Assembly (NCBI RefSeq): GCF_008033135.1
Contig: NZ_CP041335.1
Span: 1,493,925-1,557,924, forward strand
Length of the DNA: 64,000 nt
Reading direction: 5' to 3'
Origin: Chitinolyticbacter meiyuanensis
GTDB taxonomy: Bacteria > Pseudomonadota > Gammaproteobacteria > Burkholderiales > Chitinibacteraceae
The notes beneath the pieces were generated by a model. That model saw nothing but the letters and a program-made list of their open reading frames with translations, made no database searches and was not told the DNA's origin. Positions 29,039 through 37,088 of this stretch are shown here, in pieces (position 1 is the stretch's first letter; each line of letters begins with the position of its first letter). The position numbers were made by a program, and so were the translations under genes.

Positions 29039-29052
29039 TTGATCCAGATCAA
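29039..29052. promoter_or_regulatory. FNR/Anr-type binding site upstream of the cyd operon
   Basis: TTGATCCAGATCAA, a perfect TTGAT-N4-ATCAA match. It is centred about 39-41 bp before the likely transcript start, the place for a class II activator, which fits oxygen-limited induction of a bd oxidase. Confidence 0.75.
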
Positions 29053-29067
29053 ACTCGAATTTACAAT

Positions 29068-29085
29068 TTTCAAAAATTCTTGAAA
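29068..29085. promoter_or_regulatory. Palindrome TTTCAA-N6-TTGAAA, putative GbsR-family operator
   Basis: Perfect 6-bp arms separated by 6 bp, covering the region from the -10 (AAAAAT near 29072) to just before the regulator's ATG. The placement suits autorepression by the adjacent GbsR/MarR-type protein. Confidence 0.5.
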
Positions 29086-29094
29086 CTTCACAAA

Positions 29095-29640
29095 ATGCAA
29101 CTCACACCACTGACCGAACGCTTTGTCCTGCACTTTGGCGAGATGGGCAGCCGCTGGGGCATCAACCGCACCGTGGGCCAGATCTACGCGCTGTTGTTCA
29201 TTTCGCCGCTGGCGTTGAACGCCGACGAGATCGCCGAAACGCTGAGCTTTTCCCGTTCCAACGTCAGCATGGGGATGAAAGAACTGATGGGCTGGCGCCT
29301 GGCCAAGCTTATCCATCGCTCGGGCGATCGACGCGATTATTTCGAGGCGCCGAAGGATATCTGGGAGATCTTCCGCACGCTGGCCGAGGAAAAGCGCCGC
29401 CGCGAGATTGAGCCCACGCTGTCGATGCTGCGTGAAGCCTTGCTGGAAACGCCGCAGACCGACGAGGAGCGCTACGCCCAAGGCCGCATGCGCGAGATGT
29501 ACGAATTGATCGAGATGGCCACCGCCTGGTTCGACGAGGTGCAGCGCCTCTCGCCCGAAACACTGGCCGGGCTGATGCGGCTGGGCGCCAAGGTGCAGAA
29601 GGTGCTCGGCTTCACCGATCGCCTGCGTGGCGAGGGCTGA
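29095..29640 (+). CDS. GbsR/MarR family transcriptional regulator of the cyd operon
   Basis: 181-residue winged-helix regulator. FVLHFGEMGSRWGINRTVGQIYALLFISPLALNADEI, then LSFSRSNVSMGMKELMGW as the recognition region, matches the GbsR branch of MarR proteins. ATG 29095 gives the conserved start (MQLTPLTERF). There is no Shine-Dalgarno, and the predicted transcript start is only about 11 nt upstream. It is followed one base later by cydP, so it is the first gene of the bd oxidase operon and probably regulates it. Confidence 0.85.
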   Translation: MQLTPLTERFVLHFGEMGSRWGINRTVGQIYALLFISPLALNADEIAETLSFSRSNVSMGMKELMGWRLAKLIHRSGDRRDYFEAPKDIWEIFRTLAEEKRRREIEPTLSMLREALLETPQTDEERYAQGRMREMYELIEMATAWFDEVQRLSPETLAGLMRLGAKVQKVLGFTDRLRGEG

Positions 29641-29641
29641 A

Positions 29642-29899
29642 ATGAAACCGGGTGTGCTGCGCACCGGCCTGCCGCTCTGGGCGGAGATCACGCTGGTGCT
29701 GCTACTGAAGATCGCGCTGCTCTGGGGCGCCAAGACGCTGTGGTTCTCCGAGCCGCTGACCCGTACCAAGAAAATGTCGGTGCCGCAGTCGGCCATCAGC
29801 CAGCAGCTGATCGGCCCGGCTGCGGCGGCTTCAACCCGGCCCGAGGCCCGATCGGCCAACGGCTCTCTTCCCGAGGATACCCATGCTGCCCGCCCTTGA
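29642..29899 (+). CDS. cydP: Cytochrome bd oxidase small subunit CydP
   Basis: 85 residues with one hydrophobic segment (about 13-33, WAEITLVLLLKIALLWGAKTL) and a following FSEPLTRTKKMSV that matches the small-subunit family placed before cydA in proteobacteria. The C-terminal 40 residues are Ala/Pro-rich and unlikely to be structured. ATG 29642 is one base after the regulator's stop, and its 3' end overlaps cydA by 17 bp in another frame. Assigned from pattern and position; its function in the oxidase is not well established. Confidence 0.75.
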   Translation: MKPGVLRTGLPLWAEITLVLLLKIALLWGAKTLWFSEPLTRTKKMSVPQSAISQQLIGPAAAASTRPEARSANGSLPEDTHAARP

Positions 29900-31478
29900 A
29901 GTGGTGGAGTTGTCGCGGCTGCAATTCGGCTTGACCGCGATGTTCCACTTTCTGTTCGTCCCGCTCACGCTCGGGCTTTCCTGGATCCTGGTGATCTGCG
30001 AATCGGTCTACGTCATGACTGGCCAGCAGATCTACAAGGACATGACCCGCTTCTGGGGCAAGCTCTTCGGCATCAACTTCGCCATGGGTGTCACCACCGG
30101 GATGACGCTGGAGTTCCAGTTCGGCACCAATTGGGCCTACTACTCGCACTACGTCGGCGACATCTTCGGCGTGCCGCTGGCGATCGAAGGGCTGATGGCG
30201 TTCTTCCTGGAGTCCACCTTCGTTGGTCTGTTCTTCTTCGGCTGGAACCGGCTCTCCAAGGTGCAGCATCTGTTCGTCACCTTCCTGGTGGCGCTGGGTT
30301 CCAACCTTTCCGCACTGTGGATATTGATCGCCAACGGCTGGATGCAGAACCCGGTCGGCGCCGAGTTCAATTACCAGACCATGCGCATGGAGCTTGTCAG
30401 CATCGCCGAGGTGATCTTCAACCCGGTAGCGCAGGCCAAGTTCGTGCATACGCTGGCGGCGGGCTACGTGGCGGCGTCGATGTTCGTGCTCGGCGTATCG
30501 GCCTGGTATCTGTTGAAGGCGCGCGACACCGGCTTTGCGCTGCGCTCGTTCGCGGTGGCAGCGGGCTTCGGCCTGGCGTCGGTCTGTTCGGTGATCGTGC
30601 TGGGCGACGAATCGGGCTATACCACCGGCGAAGTGCAGAAGGTGAAGCTCGCCGCGATCGAGGCGGAATGGGATACCCACCCGGCGCCGGCGGCGATCAC
30701 CGCGTTTGGCCTGCCCAACCAGGAAGAGGAGCGCACCGACTATGCAGTACGCATCCCCTATGTGCTTGGCCTGATCGCCACCCGCTCGGTGGATCAGCCG
30801 GTGATCGGCATTAAGGAGCTGCGCCGCGAACATGAGGCGCGCATCAAGAGTGGCATGCTGGCCTACGAGGCGCTGGTGGCCTTGCGCGCCGGTACGGCGA
30901 CCGAGGATCTGAAGCGCCAGTTCGAGCGCCACAAGATGGACCTCGGTTTTGGCCTGCTGCTGAAGAAGTACACGCCCAACGTGGTCGATGCCACTCCGGC
31001 GCAGATCAATGCGGCGGCGGGCGATACGATTCCGCGCGTGGCGCCACTGTTCTGGTCGTTCCGGGTGATGGTGGGACTCGGCATCCTGTTCCTGTTCATC
31101 TTCACCGCGTCGTTCTGGTTCCTCGCCAGGAAGAACCTCGCGCCGCAGCGCTGGCTGCTCAAGCTCGCCGTGGTGTCGATTCCGCTGCCATGGGTGGCCA
31201 TCATGGCAGGCTGGTTCGTCGCCGAGTACGGTCGCCAGCCCTGGACGATCTCCGGCGTGCTGCCGACCTTCCTATCGGCCTCGGCCGTCGATGCCGGCCA
31301 GGTGTGGTTCAGCCTGATCGGGCTGCTGACGATGTACGTGCTGCTGTTCGCCATCGAGATGTATCTGATGCTGAAGTACATCCGCCTGGGGCCATCGAGC
31401 CTGCATACCGGTCGCTACTTCCGCGAGACCGGTGCTCAAACCCAGAGCGCGCTGGCTGCGCAATCGAACGCATCGTAA
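29883..31478 (+). CDS. cydA: Cytochrome bd ubiquinol oxidase subunit I CydA
   Basis: 531-residue membrane subunit carrying haems b558, b595 and d. His22 (LTAMFHFLF) and His189 ([10 protein letters not shown]) are the expected haem ligands, and [13 protein letters not shown] is the conserved motif. The Q-loop between about 240 and 375 is the long E. coli type (E. coli CydA is 522 residues), so ubiquinol is the likely donor. It is followed 10 bp later by cydB. Confidence 0.95.
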   Translation: MLPALEVVELSRLQFGLTAMFHFLFVPLTLGLSWILVICESVYVMTGQQIYKDMTRFWGKLFGINFAMGVTTGMTLEFQFGTNWAYYSHYVGDIFGVPLAIEGLMAFFLESTFVGLFFFGWNRLSKVQHLFVTFLVALGSNLSALWILIANGWMQNPVGAEFNYQTMRMELVSIAEVIFNPVAQAKFVHTLAAGYVAASMFVLGVSAWYLLKARDTGFALRSFAVAAGFGLASVCSVIVLGDESGYTTGEVQKVKLAAIEAEWDTHPAPAAITAFGLPNQEEERTDYAVRIPYVLGLIATRSVDQPVIGIKELRREHEARIKSGMLAYEALVALRAGTATEDLKRQFERHKMDLGFGLLLKKYTPNVVDATPAQINAAAGDTIPRVAPLFWSFRVMVGLGILFLFIFTASFWFLARKNLAPQRWLLKLAVVSIPLPWVAIMAGWFVAEYGRQPWTISGVLPTFLSASAVDAGQVWFSLIGLLTMYVLLFAIEMYLMLKYIRLGPSSLHTGRYFRETGAQTQSALAAQSNAS

Positions 31479-31488
31479 GGGGATGACC

Positions 31489-32625
31489 ATGCTCGACTAT
31501 GAAACGCTGAAACTGGTGTGGTGGGGGCTGATCGTCCTTCTGATGCTGGGCTTTGCCCTCACCGGCGGCTGGGATCTCGGCGTGGCCACCTTGCTGCCGT
31601 GGATGGGCCGTACCGACGACGAGCGCCGCGTGGTGATCAACACCATCGGCCCTACCTGGGAGGGCAACCAGACCTGGCTGATCACCTTCGGCGCCGCGCT
31701 GTTCGCGGCCTGGCCGCTGGTGTATGCGGCGGCGTTCTCGGTGCTATACGTGGCGCTGGTCTTCACGCTGTTCGCACTGTTCCTGCGCCCGGTGGGCTTT
31801 GACTACCGCAGCAAGCTGCCAGACCCGCGCTGGCGTGGTGCCTGGGACTGGGGGCTGTTCGTCGGAGGTGTATTCCCGGCGCTGGTGTTCGGCGTGGCCA
31901 TTGGCAACCTGTTCCTCGGCCTGCCATTCCGCTACGACGAAACCTTGCGGGTGAGCTACCACGGGGGCTTCCTCGGCCTGTTCAGCGGCTTCACCGTGCT
32001 GACCGGCGTGCTGGCGGTCGCCATGCTGGCACTGCACGGCGCGGCTTTCCTCTACTTGAGAAGCGACGCCCACGTGGCCGAGCGGGCACGGCGCGCCACG
32101 GTGGTAGCGGGGTTGGTCACCGCCGGCCTGTTCGCGATGCTCGGTGTCTGGATGCAATCGCTGTCCGGGTTCGGCATCGGCAGGATCGGCGACGTGAACG
32201 GCGTGGTCACGCCGCTGCAGAAGGAAGTGGTACGCGGGGTCGGGCTATGGCTGGCCAACTACCGTGCATTGCCGCAACTGTGGCTGATCCCGGCGGCGGG
32301 CGTGCTGTTGCCGCTGTTGGCGTGCCTCGCGGCGTGGCTGCGCTGGCGCTGGGCGGCGCTCGCGGCCACCGGTGGCAGCGTGGTTGCCATCATCGTCACC
32401 GCCGGCATCGCGCTGTTCCCGTTCGTGCTGCCGTCCAGCATCGACCCGGTGTCCAGCCTGACCGCGTGGGATGCCGTGTCCAGCCACAAGACGCTGACCA
32501 TCATGCTGGCGGTGGTGGCGATCTTCGTGCCGCTGATCGCCATCTACACCAGCTGGGTATACCGCGTGATGCGCGGCACAGTGACGATCGAGCAGATCCA
32601 GCGCGAGACCCACACCAGTTACTGA
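31489..32625 (+). CDS. cydB: Cytochrome bd ubiquinol oxidase subunit II CydB
   Basis: 378 residues, close to E. coli CydB (379), with about eight to nine hydrophobic segments. [20 protein letters not shown] and [12 protein letters not shown] at the start and [12 protein letters not shown] are diagnostic. ATG 31489 is preferred (AAGGGG 5 bp upstream); an in-frame ATG at 31483 would overlap the ribosome binding site. An 80-bp gap without features separates it from cydX. Confidence 0.95.
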   Translation: MLDYETLKLVWWGLIVLLMLGFALTGGWDLGVATLLPWMGRTDDERRVVINTIGPTWEGNQTWLITFGAALFAAWPLVYAAAFSVLYVALVFTLFALFLRPVGFDYRSKLPDPRWRGAWDWGLFVGGVFPALVFGVAIGNLFLGLPFRYDETLRVSYHGGFLGLFSGFTVLTGVLAVAMLALHGAAFLYLRSDAHVAERARRATVVAGLVTAGLFAMLGVWMQSLSGFGIGRIGDVNGVVTPLQKEVVRGVGLWLANYRALPQLWLIPAAGVLLPLLACLAAWLRWRWAALAATGGSVVAIIVTAGIALFPFVLPSSIDPVSSLTAWDAVSSHKTLTIMLAVVAIFVPLIAIYTSWVYRVMRGTVTIEQIQRETHTSY

Positions 32626-32705
32626 ACGGGCAGGGCAGCTTGCTGCCGCCGCGCTTTTCAACGCTGGCCGCCACGGCGGCCTTGTACAGACTCAAGGAGA
32701 ACCCC

Positions 32706-32867
32706 ATGTGGTACTTCGCCTGGATACTGGGGCTCGGCCTGGCGCTCGCCTTCGGCATCATCAACGTGATGTGGCTGGAAAGCCACTATGCCTTTGGCGC
32801 GCGCACTGCCGACGCCACCCAGGAAAAATTCGAGCGCTATCGCAACAAACGCAAGAAAAGGAAGTGA
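32706..32867 (+). CDS. cydX: Cytochrome bd oxidase small subunit CydX
   Basis: 53 residues: MWYFAWILGLGLALAFGII is a single membrane helix with the invariant WYFAWILG start, then NVMWLES, followed by a charged tail ending in KRKKRK. CydX stabilises the haems of the bd oxidase. AAGGAG lies 7 bp before the ATG. The tail after about residue 37 is more basic than in E. coli CydX (37 residues). Confidence 0.92.
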   Translation: MWYFAWILGLGLALAFGIINVMWLESHYAFGARTADATQEKFERYRNKRKKRK

Positions 32868-32869
32868 CC

Positions 32870-33436
32870 ATGCATCAGGCCGTTGCCGTGCCACTGATCA
32901 AAAGCTACCTGCTGCTCAACCATGGCCCGGTGACGTTGGTGGCGAGCGCCCATGGCGGCGTACGCAATGTGATGGCTGCCTCCTGGGCGATGCCGCTCGA
33001 TTTCGATCCGCCCAAGGTGGCAGTCGTGATCGATGCCGGCACGCACAGCCGCAAGCTGATCGAAGCGTCCGGCGAGTTCGTGCTGGCGATCCCGGCCCGG
33101 CACCAGGCCGCCATGGTCGAGGCCGTGGGCAACAGCAGCGGTCGCGACCACGACAAGTTTGCCCACCATGGCCTGGTGACGCACCCGGCCAGCCTCGTTG
33201 GCGCGCCATTGATCGAAGGTTGCCTGGCGTGGCTGGAGTGCAAGGTCATGCCCCGGCCGGACAACGAAGCACGGCACGATCTGTTCCTTGCCGAGGTGGT
33301 CGCCGCCTGGGCCGACCCGGCCGTGTTCTCGGCCGGCCGCTGGCATTTCCCCGATGCCGCGCGCAACAGCATCCACTACGTGGCAGGCGGGCAGTTCTTT
33401 GCCACCGGCGAACCATTCCAGGTGGGCCGGGAGTAG
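32870..33436 (+). CDS. Flavin reductase-like FMN-binding domain protein
   Basis: 188-residue split-barrel flavoprotein. GPVTLVASAHGGVRNVMAASWAMPLDFDPPKVAV and EFVLAIPARHQ are the flavin-reductase-like (DIM6/NTAB) pattern. It begins 2 bp after the cydX stop with AAAAGGAAG upstream, so it belongs to the cyd operon, which is unusual for this family. A role in disposing of reductant or protecting the oxidase is possible but is only inference. Confidence 0.82.
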   Translation: MHQAVAVPLIKSYLLLNHGPVTLVASAHGGVRNVMAASWAMPLDFDPPKVAVVIDAGTHSRKLIEASGEFVLAIPARHQAAMVEAVGNSSGRDHDKFAHHGLVTHPASLVGAPLIEGCLAWLECKVMPRPDNEARHDLFLAEVVAAWADPAVFSAGRWHFPDAARNSIHYVAGGQFFATGEPFQVGRE

Positions 33437-33583
33437 CCGCGCTTCGCGGCAGTGGCTTGGGATCCGCCGGGCCGGTGCAGCTGCTTCTGCATGCGGGCTG
33501 CGGCTCACAGTTCGTCGATCTCCTGTGCGCTCGTCGGTTGTTCTCTGCAGCTGATTGACTGGATCATGCCTGCGGTGGATTAT

Positions 33584-33598
33584 GCGAATGAATATTCC
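33584..33598. promoter_or_regulatory. Putative TetR operator, upstream copy
   Basis: GCGAATGAATATTCC, with the palindromic core GAATATTC, 16 bp before the tetR ATG. It matches the copy at 34253-34267 in 14 of 15 positions. Confidence 0.6.
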
Positions 33599-33614
33599 GT
33601 CTTTGAATTGATCC

Positions 33615-34211
33615 ATGCGCACCCGTAACGAAACCCTGGCCGATGTCCGCCGTGAACAGATCCTCGCTGCTGCCAAGCGGGTATTCCGGCTGCGCGGTTT
33701 CCACGCTGCGCGCATGGAGGAAATCTGCAAGGAAGCCGAGCTCAGCCCTGGCTCCATGTATCGGCACTTCACCAGCAAGGACGCAATCATCGATGAATTG
33801 GTCGAGCGCGAATTCGATGACTATCTCGCGCTGGTGCGACGCTATCTGGGCAGTGCCGAAGGCATTGCCGCGCTGCTCGATTTCAAGGCGGCTGACCTGG
33901 CCGATTTGCTGCAAGGGGCTCAGGACGATATCGGAGTGGAGAGCTGGGCCGAGATCGCCCGCAATCCCGGTCTGATGCAGCGCGTGGCTGAACGCGACGG
34001 CCAGTTGCGCCGGGAAGTGGTGGACGCGCTGCGCAAGGCGCAGCAGGACGGCCTGATCCGCGCCGACCTGCCTAGCCTCGATGGTCTGGCCAATGTGCTG
34101 TCCGCACTGGTATCCGGGCTGCAGGTCGATTTCCACGTCAATCCCGGCCTGGACCGGGTGGCGACCGCGCGTGCGCTGGCCGATGTGCTGCGCAGCTATC
34201 TGAAGCCCTGA
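33615..34211 (+). CDS. TetR/AcrR family regulator of the adjacent ABC exporter
   Basis: 198 residues. The HTH lies at about 15-60 (REQILAAAKRVFRLRGFHAARMEEICKEAELSPGSMYRHFTSK), and the ligand domain is of the TetR C-terminal type. It precedes the exporter operon by 86 bp in the same direction. Nearly identical GAATATTCC palindromes sit before tetR and before the exporter, so it most likely represses both itself and the pump. Ligand unknown. Confidence 0.88.
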   Translation: MRTRNETLADVRREQILAAAKRVFRLRGFHAARMEEICKEAELSPGSMYRHFTSKDAIIDELVEREFDDYLALVRRYLGSAEGIAALLDFKAADLADLLQGAQDDIGVESWAEIARNPGLMQRVAERDGQLRREVVDALRKAQQDGLIRADLPSLDGLANVLSALVSGLQVDFHVNPGLDRVATARALADVLRSYLKP

Positions 34212-34252
34212 GTCGAGCGGATGACGATGAAAGCCAATGATGCGCTCTTTTT

Positions 34253-34269
34253 GCGAAGGAATATTCCTT
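34253..34269. promoter_or_regulatory. Putative TetR operator, exporter copy
   Basis: Contains the 14-bp perfect palindrome AAGGAATATTCCTT (34256-34269) inside GCGAAGGAATATTCC, 28 bp before the permease ATG. Confidence 0.65.
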
Positions 34270-34297
34270 TTTGCATTGCCTTACGGTGGAGCGGCCG

Positions 34298-35434
34298 ATG
34301 AGCAAGGTGTCGCTGGCTCGGGCTTCGCTGCGCTACGAATGGCGACGTTATCTCGCTGCCGTGCTGGCGGTGACGTTTGCCGGGCTGCTGATCGTAGTAC
34401 AGGTTGCCTTGTTGCTGGGTCTGCTCGGCAGCGTGTCGGCTGTGATCGACCAGTCGGGGGCGCAGGTATGGATCGGCTATCGGGGCACGCAGAGCGTGGA
34501 TCTGGGGCGGGGCATCCTGCCGTCGGCGGATCTCGATGCGCGGTTGCATCCGGCCGTGGCTCGGGTGGAGCCGCTCTATCAGGGTTACGGCGACTGGCGC
34601 CGCGACGATGGCGTGGCGGTGACCGCGGTCATCAATGGCATCGATGCCCGCCCGGATGGCCTGGCCTATGCGCACCTGCTGACGCGCGCGCAGCGTGCGC
34701 TGCTCGATGAGCCGGGTGCAGTGCTGATCGATGTGGCGGATCGCGACAAGCTCAATGCCTACGTCGGTGCACCGGTGGAAATCAACGGCAAGCGGGCGCG
34801 CATCGCCGGTTTTGTCGAAGGCGTGCGCGCGGTGGGCGGTGTGACGGTGCTGATGGGGCAGCCGACCCTGCGGCAGGTGCTGCAGGCGACGCCCGATGCG
34901 CAGGACATCACTTATTTGCTGCTCGCGCTGCGCCCCGGCAGCGATGGCGAGCGGGTGGTCACCGATCTGGCGGGATCGAGCAGCGGGCGCCGCCATTCGC
35001 TGTGGCTGGCCGACGATTTCTCGCTGCAATCGCAGCTCTACTGGTTGTTCGAATCCGGGGCCGGTATCGGCGCCGGCGTCGCATCGCTGCTGGGCTTGGT
35101 GGTCGGGGCGGTGATCACCAGCCAGACACTGGCGTCGGCCATCCTTGCGTCGCTGAAGGAATTCGCCGCCATGCGCGCGCTGGGCGTATCGCGCCAGGCA
35201 CTACGCAACATCGTGCTGGAGCAGGCGTTCTGGATCGGTACCTGCGGCCTTGTGCTGACGGGAGTGCTGTCGCTCGGCATTGGGGTACTGGCGAACTGGG
35301 CACAGGTGCCGATGTTGTTTCCCAGCTGGCTGCTGCTGGGCTGCACCGCGATCATCCTGGCCATTGCCTTGCTGTCGGGCCTGTATGCGCTGCGGCCGCT
35401 GTACAAGGCCGATCCGGCCACGTTGCTGAGGTAG
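34298..35434 (+). CDS. ABC exporter permease (DevC/MacB-FtsX type)
   Basis: 378 residues. TM1 near the N-terminus (YLAAVLAVTFAGLLIVVQVALLLG, about 19-42) is followed by a large periplasmic domain of about 200 residues, then three TM segments in the C-terminal third, including ALGVSRQALRNIVLEQAFWIG. This is the FtsX/MacB/DevC layout with an odd number of domains per chain. TGGAG is 6 bp before ATG 34298. It forms an exporter with the next three genes. Confidence 0.85.
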   Translation: MSKVSLARASLRYEWRRYLAAVLAVTFAGLLIVVQVALLLGLLGSVSAVIDQSGAQVWIGYRGTQSVDLGRGILPSADLDARLHPAVARVEPLYQGYGDWRRDDGVAVTAVINGIDARPDGLAYAHLLTRAQRALLDEPGAVLIDVADRDKLNAYVGAPVEINGKRARIAGFVEGVRAVGGVTVLMGQPTLRQVLQATPDAQDITYLLLALRPGSDGERVVTDLAGSSSGRRHSLWLADDFSLQSQLYWLFESGAGIGAGVASLLGLVVGAVITSQTLASAILASLKEFAAMRALGVSRQALRNIVLEQAFWIGTCGLVLTGVLSLGIGVLANWAQVPMLFPSWLLLGCTAIILAIALLSGLYALRPLYKADPATLLR

Positions 35435-35442
35435 GGGTGCGC

Positions 35443-36174
35443 ATGGCCAAGGTCGTGATCCGGTGCGAGGGCATTGCCAAATCATTCGGCGCGGGCGAGC
35501 TGACCCAGCGAGTGATCCGTGACGCTTCGCTGGCGCTCAATGCCGGTGAGCTCACCCTGATGATGGGGCCATCCGGCTCCGGCAAGAGCACTTTTCTTGC
35601 CATGCTGGCCGGTCTGATGCGGCCCGATCAGGGAACGGTGACGGCGTTGGACAAGGCGCTGTGGCAACTGGACGAGGGCGAGATCGATCGCTTCCGGCTG
35701 CAGCACTGCGGCTTCGTGTTCCAGGGGTTCAACCTGTTTGCCGCGCTCACTGCCGTGGAGAACGTGGTCTTCCCCTTGCAGTACGGCGATCTGCCGCAGG
35801 CCGAAGCCCGCGAGCGGGCCATGGCCGCGCTGGAGGATGTCGGCCTCGCGGCACGGGCGCACTTGCGGCCGATCGAGCTCTCCGGCGGGGAAAAGCAGCG
35901 GGTGGCCATTGCTCGGGCGCTGGTCAAGCACCCCGAACTGATCTTTGCCGATGAGCCGACCAGTGCGCTCGACAGCCACAACGGCGCCATCGTCGTCGAC
36001 CTGCTGCATCGGATTGCCCGTGAGCGTGGTGCCATGGTGCTGGTGGTCACCCACGATCCGCGGCTGCACCAACGTGCGGACCGGCTGATCGAGCTTGAAG
36101 ACGGCCAGATCCGGCGCGACGAGCGCATCCAGCACAACGAAGCTGCCGCCGATGGCGGACAGGAGCACGCATGA
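35443..36174 (+). CDS. ABC exporter ATP-binding protein (DevA/LolD/MacB type)
   Basis: 243 residues. Walker A GPSGSGKST at about 44-52, Q-loop FVFQGFNLF, signature LSGGEKQRVAIARALVKHPE, Walker B LIFADEPTSALDS and His switch VVTHDPR. It is closest to the LolD/MacB/DevA class that works with FtsX-type permeases. It starts 8 bp after the permease and its stop overlaps the next start (ATGA). Confidence 0.92.
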   Translation: MAKVVIRCEGIAKSFGAGELTQRVIRDASLALNAGELTLMMGPSGSGKSTFLAMLAGLMRPDQGTVTALDKALWQLDEGEIDRFRLQHCGFVFQGFNLFAALTAVENVVFPLQYGDLPQAEARERAMAALEDVGLAARAHLRPIELSGGEKQRVAIARALVKHPELIFADEPTSALDSHNGAIVVDLLHRIARERGAMVLVVTHDPRLHQRADRLIELEDGQIRRDERIQHNEAAADGGQEHA

Positions 36175-37088
36175 ACTGGCGGAAACCGACGATATGGGGG
36201 GCAGGCCTGGCGCTGGTCTGCGCCCTGACGGCCATCTGGGCACTGGCGGACCGGGAGCAGCCGGAGTCGGTGGCGAAACCGGCCGAGTTGGGGGCCGTTG
36301 CCCGCGGCCGTGTCGATGTCGAAGGGGGCATCGTCAAGCTGGCGGCCCAGCGCGACGGCGTGATCAAGTCGGTGCCGGTGGGTGAGGGCGACCAGGTCCG
36401 CGCCGGACAGGTGCTGGCGGTGCTGGACGATGAACAGGCCCGCCTGCAGGCCGGTCTCGCTGAAGCCGAGTACCGCGCGGCGCGGGCGGAAACGGCGCCG
36501 TTGCGCGCCAAGCTGACTGCCGCCCGCCGCGAGGTGGAGCGGTTGCAGCAGGCGGTGTCGGCTGAGCTGGCGCCAGGCCAATCTTTGGACACGGCGCGCG
36601 ATGACGTCGCCGCCTTGCAGGCCGAGCTGGGCGTGGTGGATCAGCGTGCGCAGGTGCTGCAGCGCAAGTGGCAGGTGGCCGAGCATGAAGTCTCGCGGCA
36701 TACGGTGCGGGCACCCAGCGATGGCCAGATCGTACGCCGCGACGTGCGGCCCGGCGATGGCGTCAGCACGTTGAACGTCACTCCGTTGTTCCTGTTCGCC
36801 CCGGCCCGGCCCCGTGTGGTGCGCGCCGAATTCGAAGAGCGCTTCATCGCCCAGCTGAAACCTGGTTCACCGGTCGAGATCGCGCTGGAAGTGGATGAGT
36901 CGCGCAAGTTCGCGGGGCGGCTGCTGCGCGTGTCGCCGGCCGTGGGCCTGCGCACGCGCAGCGACGATCCGGCGGAAAAACAGGACGTACGGGTGGTCGA
37001 AGCCGTGGTGGCGCTGCAGGCACCGCAATTGTTGATCGGCCAGCGTGTCATCGTGCGGCTGCCTGCTGCGGCCGGGGCGCCGCGATGA
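36171..37088 (+). CDS. HlyD-type membrane fusion protein of the exporter
   Basis: 305 residues. One N-terminal membrane anchor (about 8-26, IWGAGLALVCALTAIWALA) is followed by a lipoyl half (GIVKLAAQRDGVIKSVPVGEGDQVRAGQVLAVLD), a coiled coil (about 85-165) and the second lipoyl half, whose RAPSDGQIVRRDVRPGDGV is the family motif. It links the ABC pair to the outer-membrane channel. It overlaps both neighbours by 4 nt (ATGA). Confidence 0.88.
   Translation: MNWRKPTIWGAGLALVCALTAIWALADREQPESVAKPAELGAVARGRVDVEGGIVKLAAQRDGVIKSVPVGEGDQVRAGQVLAVLDDEQARLQAGLAEAEYRAARAETAPLRAKLTAARREVERLQQAVSAELAPGQSLDTARDDVAALQAELGVVDQRAQVLQRKWQVAEHEVSRHTVRAPSDGQIVRRDVRPGDGVSTLNVTPLFLFAPARPRVVRAEFEERFIAQLKPGSPVEIALEVDESRKFAGRLLRVSPAVGLRTRSDDPAEKQDVRVVEAVVALQAPQLLIGQRVIVRLPAAAGAPR

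Noticed and set aside
29796-30932. 378-codon - strand frame opposite cydA
   Set aside because: cydA is certain by its haem ligands and operon context; the antisense frame is rich in His and Arg and lacks any domain.
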